A stretch of 64,000 nucleotides of DNA from Apophysomyces variabilis (taxonomy: Eukaryota; Mucoromycota; Mucoromycetes; Mucorales; Mucoraceae). The position numbers and the translations under genes were made by a program. The notes beneath the pieces were generated by a model that was not told the DNA's origin, did no database searches, and saw only the letters and a program-made list of their open reading frames with translations. The stretch covers positions 3,716,775 to 3,780,774 of the forward strand of contig MZZL01000409.1 of the NCBI GenBank assembly GCA_002749535.1, in the 5' to 3' direction. Below are positions 48,311 to 60,829 of the stretch, one piece after another. Position 1 is the stretch's first letter, and every line of letters starts with the position of its first letter.

Positions 48311-50303
48311 ATGCCTTTCTCCCTTTATGGCGACTTACCACAGCCTAAATCAGAAAAGAATGACACGAAAAGTCAAGCAGGGAAGCCAGCAGGTCCCACC
48401 TCTGTTTCTAGTCTTTATGCAGCTCTTCCAAAACCTGCATCCGGATCCTCAGAGAACAATGAAGCATCCGCTGCAGGCGATTCTTCCATCTCCGCTGCCA
48501 ACCCTTCCAATACGCCTGATGCCACTACCAGTACTGCATCTACAGCGACATCCGCTCCAGCCAAGCCAGCAGGTATCATTTCAGGACACTGCACCGATCC
48601 TTCTCCCAACCTTAAAATTTGTGGGGGATGCGGTCTCCGTGTCGTCTATGTACCTAGCTTGTTATATCTCATCGACAAACTTCTTGAGCAGGATGGTCCG
48701 CTTATGGCCACTTTCGTCCGGTCATGCGTAAACCAACTCTCCAAGCTAAACCGAAACTTACAAAACCAGTCATACCTGCTGGGGCAACGATAGTTTCGAC
48801 TACTACTGTAACGAAGAGTAAGCAGCAACAGCAGGAAGAACAGCAACCCAGCGAACCAGAGCCAAACGCAAGCAATCCTGTAGCCTCTATTCCCGCAGCA
48901 GGACCCAATCTAGGTACTATTCCTTATTTAACTAGTGCTGACGATGTCAATGGGTTTCGAGCGGTGAAACAATCCAAGGTATGAATCAAGCGTCCCAACC
49001 ACAACAGAAATCGCTGAAGGATAGGATTAGAAAAAAGGGAAATACAAAGGCAAACAAAACGTAAATCAGCCTCCTCCTCCTATGAGTTTAACCGAAGATT
49101 ACGATCCACATCGGCCAAATGATTACGAGGAATATAAAGAGGAACGAAAGCGTTTGCGTGCCGAAAAGCGAAGGCGCCAGGAAATGGAAAAATCCCGGCA
49201 GAGCAAGTATTCAGACGATGAATCATCTCGCTCCAGATCACCGTCTCCATACTCTGATTATAGCTCCCGCTCCCGCTCTCGATCACGATCAAGATCTCGA
49301 TCTCGATCGCGCTCTCGTTCTAGAAGTCCCAGAAGACATGGCAGTAAGTCCTTACAATGTGCTTAGTGCTTCCAAGTACTGTTTTTAATACAACACACAG
49401 ATGTTTTTGCGCCACCTGCTGACTTATATCAATCGTCCACCCCACCTGCCGCTGGGTCACCCATAGCTGCTCCCGACACATATTCGATACCTCCACAACC
49501 AGAGCCATCCTCCAAGATTGATCTCAACGAAACAGCAGAGGATGCTTATCTGCGTAGAGCCAGACTTAGCCGGCGCCCGGTAGAACAGAGGTTAGTGTCG
49601 TCAATGGCATGGGAACGTATTCTAAACATGTGTACAGGACGGAGCATGAAATCCCAAAGACTGGCTTGGGATCAGGCCAAGACATGGCAAGGAAAACACT
49701 AGCCAAGTATGGCTGGCAAGAAGGGCAAGGTAGGCTGTCCAAACGTCGATTGGAGCGTATATTCACACATGACATACAGGGTTGGGTCGTGGTGAAGATG
49801 GTATAAGAGAAGCACTTCAAGTCCAAGCAACAGGTCGGGGCAGCGGTATTATTATCAATGCGCAACGTGCAGAAGCGTCATTGGCACCGGCGCCATCCAA
49901 GCATATAGACGAGGAGGCATCGCAGGTTATCATTTTGACCAATATGGTGGGCCCTGGCGAAGTCGATGACATGTTGCAAGAAGAAACTGCGGATGAATGT
50001 GCGAAATATGGAAAGGTCGAACGGTGTCTTATCTTTGAAGTAGGTTGATGCTGCTGATCAAAAGTCGAATAAATGCTAACTTTTTATCTTTAGGTACCTA
50101 ATGGACAAATGCCTGACGATCAAGCTGTCCGTATCTTCGTCAAATTTGCTCAAATAGATTCTGCTCAACAGGCCATTACGGATCTGAATGGAAGATATTT
50201 TGGTGGCAGAGTGGTCTCCGCTCGATTCTTTGATTGCAGCCGCTTTGACCGACTGGATTTAGCACCAACTGCTGAGGAACTTGTTCATTTTCGCAAGAAA
50301 TAA
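48311..50303 (+). CDS. Splicing factor SPF45 (RBM17-like)
   Basis: A pre-mRNA splicing factor; the human protein joins the U2 snRNP and supports alternative and short-intron splicing. Seven exons (48311-48572, 48692-48978, 49031-49343, 49401-49590, 49638-49729, 49780-50039, 50094-50303) sum to 1614 bases, 537 residues. The start MPFSLYGDL resembles human MSLYDDLG. Next come a Ser/Ala/Pro-rich part, a YDPHRPNDYEEYK block, an RS-repeat run (49266-49335), the G-patch (MARKTLAKYGWQEGQGLGRG) and a U2AF-homology RRM (ILTNMVGPGEVDD, then AVRIFVKF and LNGRYFGGRVVSARF). The protein is longer than the 401-residue human one because of the low-complexity N-terminal part. A fungus with abundant short introns and microexons is an apt setting for this factor. 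Confidence 0.92.
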
Positions 50304-51298
50304 AGTGGAGAGGTCTCGTTTCAGGCATCTTTTCATATATATTATATTGTACTTCCGCTTGTTCTATTGGATCAGTCTCAAGCCGAATGTTATCAAAAGT
50401 TGCACAACACCTTGGTGTAACATGGAAGGAGTTTTACTTCTACACTGCAATGTTTTATTTTTCACTTTTTCCTAATGCTCCTTCTGCATGTTATTTTTTA
50501 TTTAAGCATTAAATAGTTGAATGATTTGTCATTGCGTTTGTATAGTGCTATCAACTTTTTGCTATTGGAAGCAAAATAAAAAATTTGCCCAATATGGCAG
50601 AAACGGTCTCTTTCAACCAATGTTTTCAGGACATGTGACGATCGTGCCTATTTTGACACGTGAAAGACAAACGACTCTTTATGTGGGGTTTCTCCGCATT
50701 TTCATTTTCTCGTTCTTTTTCCCCCTTTTTTTCTCGCTGTTGCATGTTAGATCATATAGTAGGCAAACCATCTGCCAACTGGAAGCGAACACAAGCTGCC
50801 CTGACTTTGTTGGCAGGGTAAATGTTCGAAACAACCTTATTGCAGCATAAATAATAAATCAAAACTTAGCTTGTGGATTTTACAACATGGCAAAACAACT
50901 CGATTGCCTCGTGTACTTCAGCGTATGAATCAGGCATCAGGTAACTAAGCACTGCACTTTATACACCATACAAACCTGAATTCATCTTTTTCAAGTCGGT
51001 AATGCTCCCTGGAAAATTGTACTGGGATCTTGGATGGCATATTATTTCCTACAAAATCTTTTCCATCTCGTTGGTCTGAATGGTAATTTGTTTTTGTTGT
51101 TTTTGGGAATGGTTTTGCTCTGTTTTTTACTATAGTAGCTAATGTAGATATTAGCACCAGAACCTCTAGCGCGATTGGTAAATCCCGGATTTTCGCTTTC
51201 TGTTTTGCTCTTTGTTGAACTTGGACTTGTAGTACAAACGCAGTTTTTATCGTGCAACATGGATCTTGACAGCTCTAGACGCAGGATTTTTCACCGCC
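50304..51298. other. Intergenic, AT-rich
   Basis: About 1 kb without a recognised gene. An upstream ATG at 51259 opens a 16-codon frame that ends at 51309, overlapping the start of the esterase gene. Confidence 0.6.
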
Positions 51299-53046
51299 AT
51301 GCCTCTTAAACCAATGTGGTTGCGTCACATATGTTCGGTCCTATTTTCTCTTTACTATTTAGTATTTGCTGACGCCGCAGAAGAAAAGGTCAGGCGAGTT
51401 CGAGCAACGATGTCTGTCGAACAGATGCGTGTGTCATGGGAAAAAGGAGCTGCCAACCCAATTTTGGCCCTTGCCTCGAAAATGTTGAGACCGCGCTTCA
51501 CAATTCGAAAAATACTTCAAATTGAACGTCCAGAATACCGTTCCCATCTTCCGCCAGTAGAGGCTTATTTTTACTACACAGAATCACCAGATACCCTAGC
51601 TCAACATGACACAATCTTGTTACAATTCCCAGGAGGAGGTTTCGTATCAATGCCGCCACCATGTCATGAAGATGCCATAGCAACATGGGCCAAACAGACG
51701 GGACTTCCTGTATGTAGCGTCAACTACAAAAAGGCCCCGGAATACCCTTACCCTTGGCCAATTGAAGAATGTTTCGATTTGTACGTGGCACTCATCGAAA
51801 GTCGTGGCCAAATTCTCGGGCTTTCCGGTAATCGCGACTTAAACATCATTGTCATTGGAGATTCGGCGTAAGTAGATAGTTTCACATGTTTTTCACTATG
51901 CAAACTTAGGTTTCTTACTGAACTGCGCAAACGAACTATAGAGGTGGTAACGTGTCTGCTGCAGTGACTTTAAAAATTATTGCACACAACCAGCAGCTCA
52001 AGGGAGTCCTCAATGATGGGTCTTCCTATGTGATCACCGGACATGAACCTATCATGCTTGATAAACCGATTCCGATTCCTGTCGGCTTGATCCTGATATA
52101 CCCTGCTCTCGATTTTGAGATGTCGTGTTGGATGTCACCTGCGCAACTCTCTTTGATCCGTGCCGAATCCACTACCAAGCTTTTCCGTTCTGGCTCGCTT
52201 GAAGGTTTATGGGAGGCAAAGGATCATTTTAGCCATGCAAGTCCCTTAAGTGTGGTTCCAGATATAAACAAACCAAGTTTGTGGCAACGTGTTGTAGGAG
52301 AACGTGCTGGAAAACGCAAAGACGAGCGCACCAAGGCTATTGGTGATCGCGTGCACAAACTTCCTCAGACAGATAAAAGTGCCTGGGCCTCCTCTCGCTT
52401 GGCTATGACAAGCCGAATGGGCTTCTTCAACGATCGCATTATTTCACCTGATTTGGTAAGAAATCGTTAGAAAATCTGCGGAAAGAAATGCTTTGTCGAT
52501 GGTTAACCGAACGTTTAATAGATGCGAGCCATGGCTATAAGTAAATAATTAAGCATAGGTTTGCCTTTTACTGACGAATTGTTTTCTTCTTTTTCTTCGA
52601 TAGTGTATCTTGGACCACACAACTACCCCGATTTCGAATCTGATTATTTGTTGTCCCCTGTGGTAGCTCCGCTTGAGCTGCTTGCTCAATTCCCAAAGAC
52701 CTACATGATGTGTGGCGAAAAGGATCCTTTTGTCGATGATACTGTAATTTTTGCTGGTCGTATCCGACAAGCCAAACGACAATTCCACGCCGAAGAAGAT
52801 ACCGTACGGGTTGAATTTTTGCAAGGCATAAGCCATGCCTTTTTGCAAATGATGGCTTTCCTTCCCGAAGCGCCACAAGCCGCTCGGGCCATTGGTAACT
52901 GGATCCAAGAGATGGCCAGCGGTGTGTCGCACTCGGCTGTGGTGGAGATCAATACCTCCATTGCTCACCGTGCCGCTGAACTCATGACGAATGAAAAAGA
53001 CATGATTCATCGACGAAAACAATTGATTGTAGATGGACTTTTCTAG
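51299..53046 (+). CDS. Hormone-sensitive-lipase-family esterase (alpha/beta hydrolase)
   Basis: A predicted membrane-associated ester hydrolase. Four exons (51299-51867, 51942-52455, 52522-52540, 52604-53046) give 514 residues. A hydrophobic N-terminal segment (ICSVLFSLYYLVFADAA) may anchor it. The oxyanion block reads LLQFPGGGFVSM, with PGGG in place of the family's usual HGGG. The nucleophile is in GDSAGGNVSA, split by an intron inside SA. The acid is probably in GEKDPFVDD and the histidine in GISHAFLQM. A long, charged insertion lies around residues 320-375. Exon 3, 19 bases, supplies MRAMAI before MYLGPHNYP. The frame upstream of 51299 begins with TTG, so 51299 is the first ATG, preceded by an overlapping upstream ORF. 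Substrate unknown. Confidence 0.87.
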
Positions 53047-54042
53047 AGTGAGATATGGAACCGTTTATTTTTCTATTACATACTTCTTAGCAAAAAAAAT
53101 GCTCGTGCGAGCACCGTGTTACAGCGTTTTCTTTTATATCTATCGTATATTAGACAGAATTCTTCCTTTGCCATAGCGTTTTAATCCATTGACACGTCGT
53201 CAAGAGGATCAGTTCTCTCTAGATATAGGTTTATACCATCAATAGATCAAATCTCTTTCTTGTCTATTGTTGCCTTTGGTATATATGTGTGGCAATATCT
53301 ACACGTTTTATAACAGAAATAACATTGAGCTCGGAAGACGATTAGAGCAGCGTAAGATGTGAGCTTTCGTGCTATACCTACGAGAAAAATTAACGGATAT
53401 CATCATCATTTCCGGTAATATTTTCATGCTCACTACTTTCAATCCACTTTAAGCAGATTCATTGAGTTGTCTTATTCAGTGTGTACTAACTATATTCTGT
53501 GTGCGGTCAATAAGTTATAGAATGCTGCTAAGTTTTACAAGAGAATGTATGCATGATACCCTTTAGCACTGGAAGATTTGAATTTCACAACTTCGAGATA
53601 TAACTCGGATGTATCGCCTCTAACGGTTGATTTTCCGTTTTCCAGACTGAATACAAGTGAAACGTGCAGGAGATATCCATCTTTGTAAATCTAGCCTACA
53701 ACTTCCCTCTGACTATACTATACTATCTAATCAAACCAAAACCATCCGATACACTCTAGTGGCAAAACTATGCAATGTAAGAAGGCATGATCCGTTTGCG
53801 ATGATCAGATATCAGTTTGTAATTCCAGATGTGGATTAGTCTATTCTTCATACATAGTAATGGAGATTAAGCCAACCTGATGCAGAGAAAGGGTTCTATT
53901 TCTTTGCGACAGGGACTGGTTGTTCAATGTCTTGCCAGTTTTGGACTTTGTACACCAATGATTATCGTCCAATCATGCCGAAAATCCACTTAAGCCGCTC
54001 GAAAACTCACCCGGACAGTCACTTAACCTTTTTGACTTCGGC
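53047..54042. other. Intergenic, AT-rich
   Basis: About 1 kb. No gene recognised. Confidence 0.6.
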
Positions 54043-54689
54043 ATGCTTGCACCCTCTCCTTCTCTTACGCAATCCATGTCTTCACACCATCCAAACGGTC
54101 TATTTAAGCAACAACAGCGCTTATACAGACTAGATCATGCTTTCCTAAAAGCTAAACAGCCGACTTACTATGTACCACCAACGAGCGAATCATCCGGACA
54201 CATAAGCAAAGGTAATCCAATCGTTAGAGTTTCCGAGACGAAGAATTTCTAGTACTCACATAATTTCCTTTCTTCTCTCTTTCTTTTCTTTGGTTCTTTA
54301 GGTCGTAAACGCCGCGCATCGGAAGACGAGGAGATGATGAACACAAGCCACGATCCAGGCGTTTCATTGCTGACAAACTCTGGTTTATCAACAGCGACGA
54401 CTACGGCAGCATCGTCCATGTCGTACAGACCTCCCGCAGATCACCGTATGTTACATTCCATTAAGCGAAACAGAACCAGCATAGAAAAACAATATCCGAT
54501 CACGAAGCTACTAGGTAAGATTATTTTTCTTTATTAATCTGGTAGTTTGGATGTCCAAGATATATGCTCATTGAATATTTGAACATAGCTACATTGGATA
54601 AGGAGACGTTAATAGAGTTTATTAATGATCTAATCGACTCAAACCCACATCTTCAAGCTGAAATCGATTCGTTGACTGTCACGGCATAA
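54043..54689 (+). CDS. Short Sts1/Cut8-like nuclear proteasome-tethering protein
   Basis: Cut8/Sts1 holds proteasomes in the nucleus. Three exons (54043-54211, 54302-54514, 54589-54689) encode 160 residues. The first 130 are polar and disordered, with a basic patch GRKRRASED that could be a nuclear signal. The only family-like part is the last 40 residues: KLLATLDKETLIEFINDL followed by IDSNPHLQAEI, which resembles the first helices of Cut8 (a leucine-rich helix followed by HPxLxxEI). The rest of the Cut8 helical bundle is missing, so this is either a shortened form or another protein using the same motif. It converges with the CLIP gene downstream. Confidence 0.6.
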
Positions 54690-55548
54690 AGCAAAGAAAC
54701 AACGAAAAAAAAAAAGAGATATCGTCTATTTGAATCAGGCAAAAACTTGGATCGATCTTCGGACGATCTCCATCGCAAAACCCGCCTCTCCCTTTTTCTT
54801 TCCTCTAACTTCCGACTTCTCCTCATCCCACTCATCACCCTTCTTTGACACTCCATCTTTTTCCCATAATCACTCTCTTATAGAAAAGGCAGACATGTTG
54901 TATTTGATCTCGAGTAAGGAAAACCAAAGCAAACCAAAAAAAAATAAAAATAAAAATAAAAAATAAAAAGGCCAATAGAAAGACGAAAAAACGAAGGACT
55001 GCTCGATTATCAGATGCTCGTCCCTTTTTCATTTCTGTACGATAACATCGTTCTACTTTCGTGGTGATATTACTAGCAGTTATGCGGAATGCTTGTCGTC
55101 ATATTGCATATCAAAAGATATGGTCGAATTTCTGGGTTGGAATGAACGGGAATAGTGAGATCGCGTGATGAAGGACAATTCCGATATGTTTAACGCTTTT
55201 TTGTCATCATCACTAGGAAAACCGGTTTCCGATCATGGTCACGCAGTATATCCATGGCGTATCTTTTTAAGAACGCTACAATATGACTTAAGCTGAAGAA
55301 AATACAAACGGTAACTGTTCTTTTAGACAAATAAACACTTTTTTCTTTTATTTAGTAAGTAAGCTCACAAAAAGTACTTACAGATCAGTAAAAAGAAAGA
55401 AAAGAGAAGAACGCAAAGAAAAGAGGGGATATCTTCGTCGGTATAACAGAGAAACCAGAAAAAAAAATTTACAAAGCTAAAGGGTAAGAAGGACTGACAT
55501 TACATAGAGGGGGAAAGGAAAAAGAAGCATTTTACAGAAAGGAAGAGT
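54690..55548. other. Intergenic, convergent 3' ends
   Basis: Holds the 3' UTRs of the Sts1-like and CLIP genes. A/T-rich with an A-rich run near 54935-54968. No gene seen. Confidence 0.6.
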
Positions 55549-58500
55549 TTAGAAAGTTTCCGCCTGATTTGGGCATTGATCTGTGTTGTGTAATCCATAT
55601 TCTTCACAATTTTCACAGTACTAGAGACGAAGATGGGAAACAAGTTAGTCTTATCTTCCTATTTTCTAAAAAGAAAAGTAACTTACAGGTTTGTCTCCTT
55701 CTTTGACTGTAGACGTGTCTAGGGCAACCTTGCAGCTTAAAGTATCGTGACCAGGAACTTCACAAAGCTCGCAGTAAGGCCCCTTATCACGCACGGCTGC
55801 TGAAGTCGGCGTTGTTGTGGTATTTTTCGTAATTAGCCGCTCTGTTTCATTTTGCTGTCTTGACAACTGTCTGATTTGATCTTTCAAATCGCTCAGTTCG
55901 TCTTCTAATCGACTGACTTGTTTGCGTTCTTTTTCCAACGCCTCTTCCAAATCTGCCTCCTTGAAGATCTTGGACTCGATCAAGGTCTCAAGTTCGGAGA
56001 TATCTCGACGCAATGTGGTGATCTCCCGTTGACGAGAGCTATCTTCCTCAGCTTGCTTCTCATTGAGTTGACGGACCTCAGCAGAATGTCTCACTAACAG
56101 ACGCTCCATCTGTCGCTTTGATTCTGCCAGCTGTTCCTGTAATCGTTGCACTTTCTCATCCTCTGTCTTGCAGTCATTCAGAGAAATGATTTGGGGCTGA
56201 AGCGAGCTCTCTGCATGTAGTTTCTCCACCTCATCCATCAGTTTCAGGCATTCAGTCTCGGCTTGCTTGTGAGCCTCCGCAAGTCGCTTGTTCTCGGCTT
56301 GCAACAGCTCCATCTCTTTCTTCCATTGCTCACGAGCGCCCTTGTCGCTCTCATTGGCCTTTGCCGCCAATTCAGCACTCTCCTTCTGTTTCGTCAACAT
56401 CAGATTCTGTGCCTCCAGTTTCTCTATTTCGCTGCGCAACATGTCCATGTCTTTATTGTGCTGCTGACGTTCCTTAGCAAGCACTTCGCTATCCATAGGT
56501 CCATGGGATCGCAGCTCAGCAAGACTGGATTCGGCGCGGGCCAAATTCTCTTGAGCCGTAAGAAGGTCTCTTTCTGCCTTTTCCTTGGAATCAATCGTAC
56601 GGCGAAGTTCGCCCTCGGTCTTTTTCTGGCTCTCAACGGCCGCCCGGACATCATCGAGGTACTTATTCCGCGCGTTAAGCTGCTCGGTATAATCTGCCTG
56701 AAGTCGTTGAATCTGTTCGTCCAACTTTTGTTTCTCCTTGGAAATCTTTTCAGATTCCTTAACTTGTTCGCGCAATTTTTCGAGGTCTGCCTTTATCTGC
56801 TCATGCTCTTCCCGTTCGCGCAAGAGTGTCTGATTCTTCGCCTCGGCTTCTTCCTCCAAACGCTTTCGTTCGCTTTCCCAGACACCCTTGATCTTTTCTA
56901 TCTCTTCCGTCTGGTTACTGGCATTCACAAGCTGTTCGATTTCCTGTTTCAGCTTGTCAATGGTTGCCTGCATGTCTTCCCGTTTGCGTTCGTATTCTTC
57001 CACGGCAGTACTGTGTTTACTCTTGAGTTCTTCGATAGTTGCTTCGTAAGCTTCAATAGCATCCAGACCAGCTTTACGTAGATCCTCACGTTCGACCTTG
57101 AGTTCGGATACTTTGCGACGCTCATCCATGAGAGTGGCGTTGATAGCTTCCATATCAACGCGATGAAGCTCAACCGAGTTCTCATAAAGCTCAATACTTT
57201 CCATGCCTGCTAATTTCAGTTCGTCAACGGACTTCTCGAGGTCCTTAACACGTTTGCGATAATCTTCAACGATCGCTGATTCTTTGGCTAATGACTCTTT
57301 GGCTTGGGTCAACTCTTGTTTGAGTTTGTCAAATTGTTCTTTGGTAGCGCATTCTTGATGTTCCAGCCATTTCTTTTCCAATTCATTGATTTCTTCTCGT
57401 AGCCTTTCCTTCTCACGTGCATGACGATCAGCATCAGCACGTATACGCCTGATCTCTCGTTCTTTCTCTTCTACGTTATTACGGTGTGTCTCGACCTGTT
57501 CAGACAAAGTACCAAGGAACAAATCTTTGGCACGCATGACATCCATCAATGAACTCATTTTTTCGTGGACTTCTTCCATTTCCATCTCCATTTGCATTTG
57601 TTTCTCGCGCATTTCGTCTGGATCTTGCGAGTAGAAGTTGGCGGTGGTTGTGCATACAGCTCGGGATGCTTGAGCTGCAGCTGCGTTCGCCTCAGCCACA
57701 GCTACCTTTTCTTCAAGCTCATGCACCTTATGCTCCATCTGCGTCTTCTCCTTGCGTGCGTCGGCAACCTGCTTGAGCAGATCATCTCGCTCCTGGATTA
57801 ACTTGGCTTGCTCTGATTCAAGTTCACTGACACGGTCCTCCAGTTTCTTGATCGTGGCGTCTAATTCGCTTGTGCGATTTTCCCATGTCTTTATCGATGC
57901 TTCATGTTCGTCTTTGATCTCTTGTACAATGGCTTTATGACCTTCCAGGGTAAAATAGCTTGCATCGTTATCATCCTCGTTACCACTGCCGTCTTTCTTT
58001 TTCAAAACCATGGAACGCTCCAAGATTTGTTGGGCTGTCTTGTTTTGTGCGTTTTCCAACTTCAAGAATTTATTTTCGGCCTCAAGCACTTCCACACGTA
58101 ACTGCAGCTGTTGAAGTCGCATCACGGTTTCATCAGGGGCTTGTGATATGGCTTCACCTAATACTCGCTCGAGACGTGCATGAGCGGTCTCGCTGTCTAT
58201 AGCTGCTGTTGGGTCCGTTGACTTGGACATGGCCATGTTGGCAGGCTCGGGAGTATCTGTCAGCATGGCCTCGTGATTATTCATGATTAATACATCCTCG
58301 CTGCCATCGAATTCGTCTGCATCTGTTTCATGAACGCTGTTACTGGTTGGCGTGATGGCTGGTGAGGGTATTCCGGCTGTGGCCATGGGCAAATGAGGCG
58401 GAGAATCACGATGTGTCGGGGTAGGTGACTGAATAGTTGATTGCGAGCGCCGTATAGTAGTAGACCGTTGAGAAGAGAGAGAGGTACGTTTAATTTGCGT

Positions 58501-59326
58501 GGATGGACTCATAGTAGGTCTCTTTTGGTGTTCGGTTTGAGCTCTCTGAGTAAGCTGTGAGGCAGTCATGCTAATGTAACGGGCTGCTCTTGAACCGGCT
58601 GTGATCTGATTTAAAGAAGCTCGATTCTGTGCCGACTGTGGTCTTCCGTAGGGAGGCGATATGGATCGAACGGAATCACTGTCTCTATCCAGCGGTGATA
58701 CTTTATTTGCTTGTATGAAAAGACCTGTTTGGGGAGGACATGAAAAATAACGCTTCCTAAACGAGGGAAATTTATTTTCATTTGCGTCAATTTTACCATT
58801 GAAAGAAATGGTCAACTTACCCTGCTACGGAACCATCGTTCTTTCCCGCGCCAACGATATCCAACTCTATGCCAGCCCATAGTCCGGCTTTGAAATGCGT
58901 TTGACCTAAGAATCGCAGGGTTCCGACGATATTCATTGAGTCAACAGCGACTCTATCATTTACAGATAAACCGGCGGGAATGGGGCTTTCGGAAAGCCTG
59001 GCTGGTTCCGGTGGCGGTTTGGATGCCCGCTTTGACATAGATTTTGGAGAGGTCAGGGATGACCGTGGCGATGTGAAAGCTGTTTGAGTGAAACCTATGG
59101 AAGACATCGTATAACTTGATGGAGTAGTTGGTGAATCTACATCTTCATAAGAAGAAACAGAGACACGCGACAGAGAGGGGGTTCTCGTTGACTTTGTGGA
59201 TTTTAAAGGAGGCGGAGCCTGGTCTTTTTTCCGTTTGAAGTCCACTGACGGTTGTCTAGAGAGTCTACTTGACTTTGGTGGTGGTATACCACTCGACACA
59301 CCTGGTGCACTTGGTAATCTTGACAT
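55549..59326 (-). CDS. CLIP-170-like microtubule plus-end tracking protein
   Basis: A +TIP that binds growing microtubule ends. Exons 59326-58821, 58756-55687 and 55620-55549 encode 1215 residues. A Ser/Pro-rich N-terminus precedes one CAP-Gly domain (about 122-190), with GTLRFLGQTHFKAGLWAGIE and, across the first intron, GKNDGSVAGKRYFSCPPQTG. A long coiled coil, rich in Glu, Lys, Leu and Gln, runs from about 385 to 1150. Two CCHC zinc knuckles close the protein: YCELCEVPGHDTLSC and, in the last exon, YCENCEEYGLHNTDQC. Reading through the last intron gives a false stop and loses the second knuckle. Human CLIP-170 has two CAP-Gly domains; the fungal Tip1/Bik1 relatives have one. Divergent from RPS3. 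Confidence 0.93.
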
Positions 59327-60829
59327 AAGTAGTAAAGGAAATAAGGGGAGAAAATAAAAAAGAGGTTAAGGGAAAAAGAAGAGAGGAAAAGATCCCACTT
59401 TAAGTCATGCGATGGAGCTAATTTTTTTTGTTAGGTCGCACCAACCAATTTCTGGCCTCTATTTCCCTTTCCAAAGGAGGTCTGTGATATCTTTTCTCTT
59501 GCTCTCTCTCTCTCTCTATCTCACTATATAACCTTTTTATCTCTTTTTTGTGTACTATTCAATGTCCATCTTGTTTTATGTCCACCTCCTTAAATGGACC
59601 AATTTGCACTTTCTTTAGCATATCCCTTAAATCGAAACCTGTCATGTGCATGGAAATTGTTGCTCACATTGTCGGAGACTCAATCTACCGGAGTCGGTTG
59701 CACGTCACCCGTTATCAACGGATGATTCTTCTTTTTAGTCTTCAGCCCTGTAAGAAAGCAAAAATGATCAGATGTGAAAATAGAAACGAAATCCATAGAG
59801 TTTTCATTATTGGTGTCTCTTTGTTAACCTTGACCTCCTTTTGCTTGTCTGCAAGACGTCATGAAATTAGGCAGATCGTACAATCAAGGATAAACACCGA
59901 AAAGCATTTCCTGGATTAATATGCAGATCGTCATTCTATGCACTTACTGCTATCAAAAAAAAAAAAGAAATGCTGAGCTGCTTTGTTTTCTTTGTTTGTT
60001 TGCCTCATGGATTTTCAGCAAACAGGATTAATGGACCTGTGCTCCAACTCCGAATTATCGGTACTTTACATCATTGCCCGATAAATGACGATCCAAGACT
60101 TACATTGCTTTTGAATCATAAAAAGAATCTCGGGAATCGTCGTTCTATTCCTTGCACAATAAACATATAAAGTGGCTATTTCTTACTTTTGCCCTGCAAC
60201 AAAAATATAACTTATTCGAAAGATAGAGGATTGGAAAAGGAAAGGATAGCTCGAACGGATCGGACGGAAATGGGATGGACCAGACCGAAGAAACGTTGTA
60301 CTGCATAACCATAGTCCTATTCATGGTATATATACAGGAAACAGAAGCCATGCACGGATGGTTCAACTGACTTTAGGTTTATGGGGACGTTGGCCAACTG
60401 ACCTGAACCCATGGTACACACTATACCATTCGACGACCGAAGTCAACAAGACTGATTTGCCACTTGGTTTCATTCTAGTCTCATGCAGATAGCTTACTCT
60501 TATCTATAAGGTTTGATATAGCACATGTTCTACCTTCAGGAGGATCTGCAATCAATTTAGAATATTCAGTTCTTCGGGAAAAGGTATTATATATGGTTAT
60601 GCCTTCGGCCTGTATGACTCTGCCTATACAGTGAGTTCTGTTAAAACTCTGATTCTTTCTCTGGTTGGCTAACAATTTTGTTAGCGTTGCGACTCGGGTC
60701 ACCATCGCCTATTAAGCCCTGTCGGGTTATATTTTCAGATCCCGCACCGCACAGAGTCCGAAGCCCGTCCCAACCGTCAAGACCACGCTGACGGCTCGTC
60801 TCAAAGATCCCTCCTTTTTTACAATCACC
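59327..60829. promoter_or_regulatory. Divergent region between the CLIP gene and RPS3
   Basis: About 1.5 kb, promoters for both genes. A (CT)n tract lies at about 59497-59522. No coding sequence is recognised. Confidence 0.5.

Noticed and set aside
48144..48731. 195-codon plus-strand ORF
   Set aside because: Overlaps SPF45 exon 1 in another frame; no conserved sequence.
56263..57081. 272-codon plus-strand ORF rich in Leu and Phe
   Set aside because: Shadow of the CLIP coiled coil on the opposite strand; leucine/glutamate-rich coding often gives such antisense frames.
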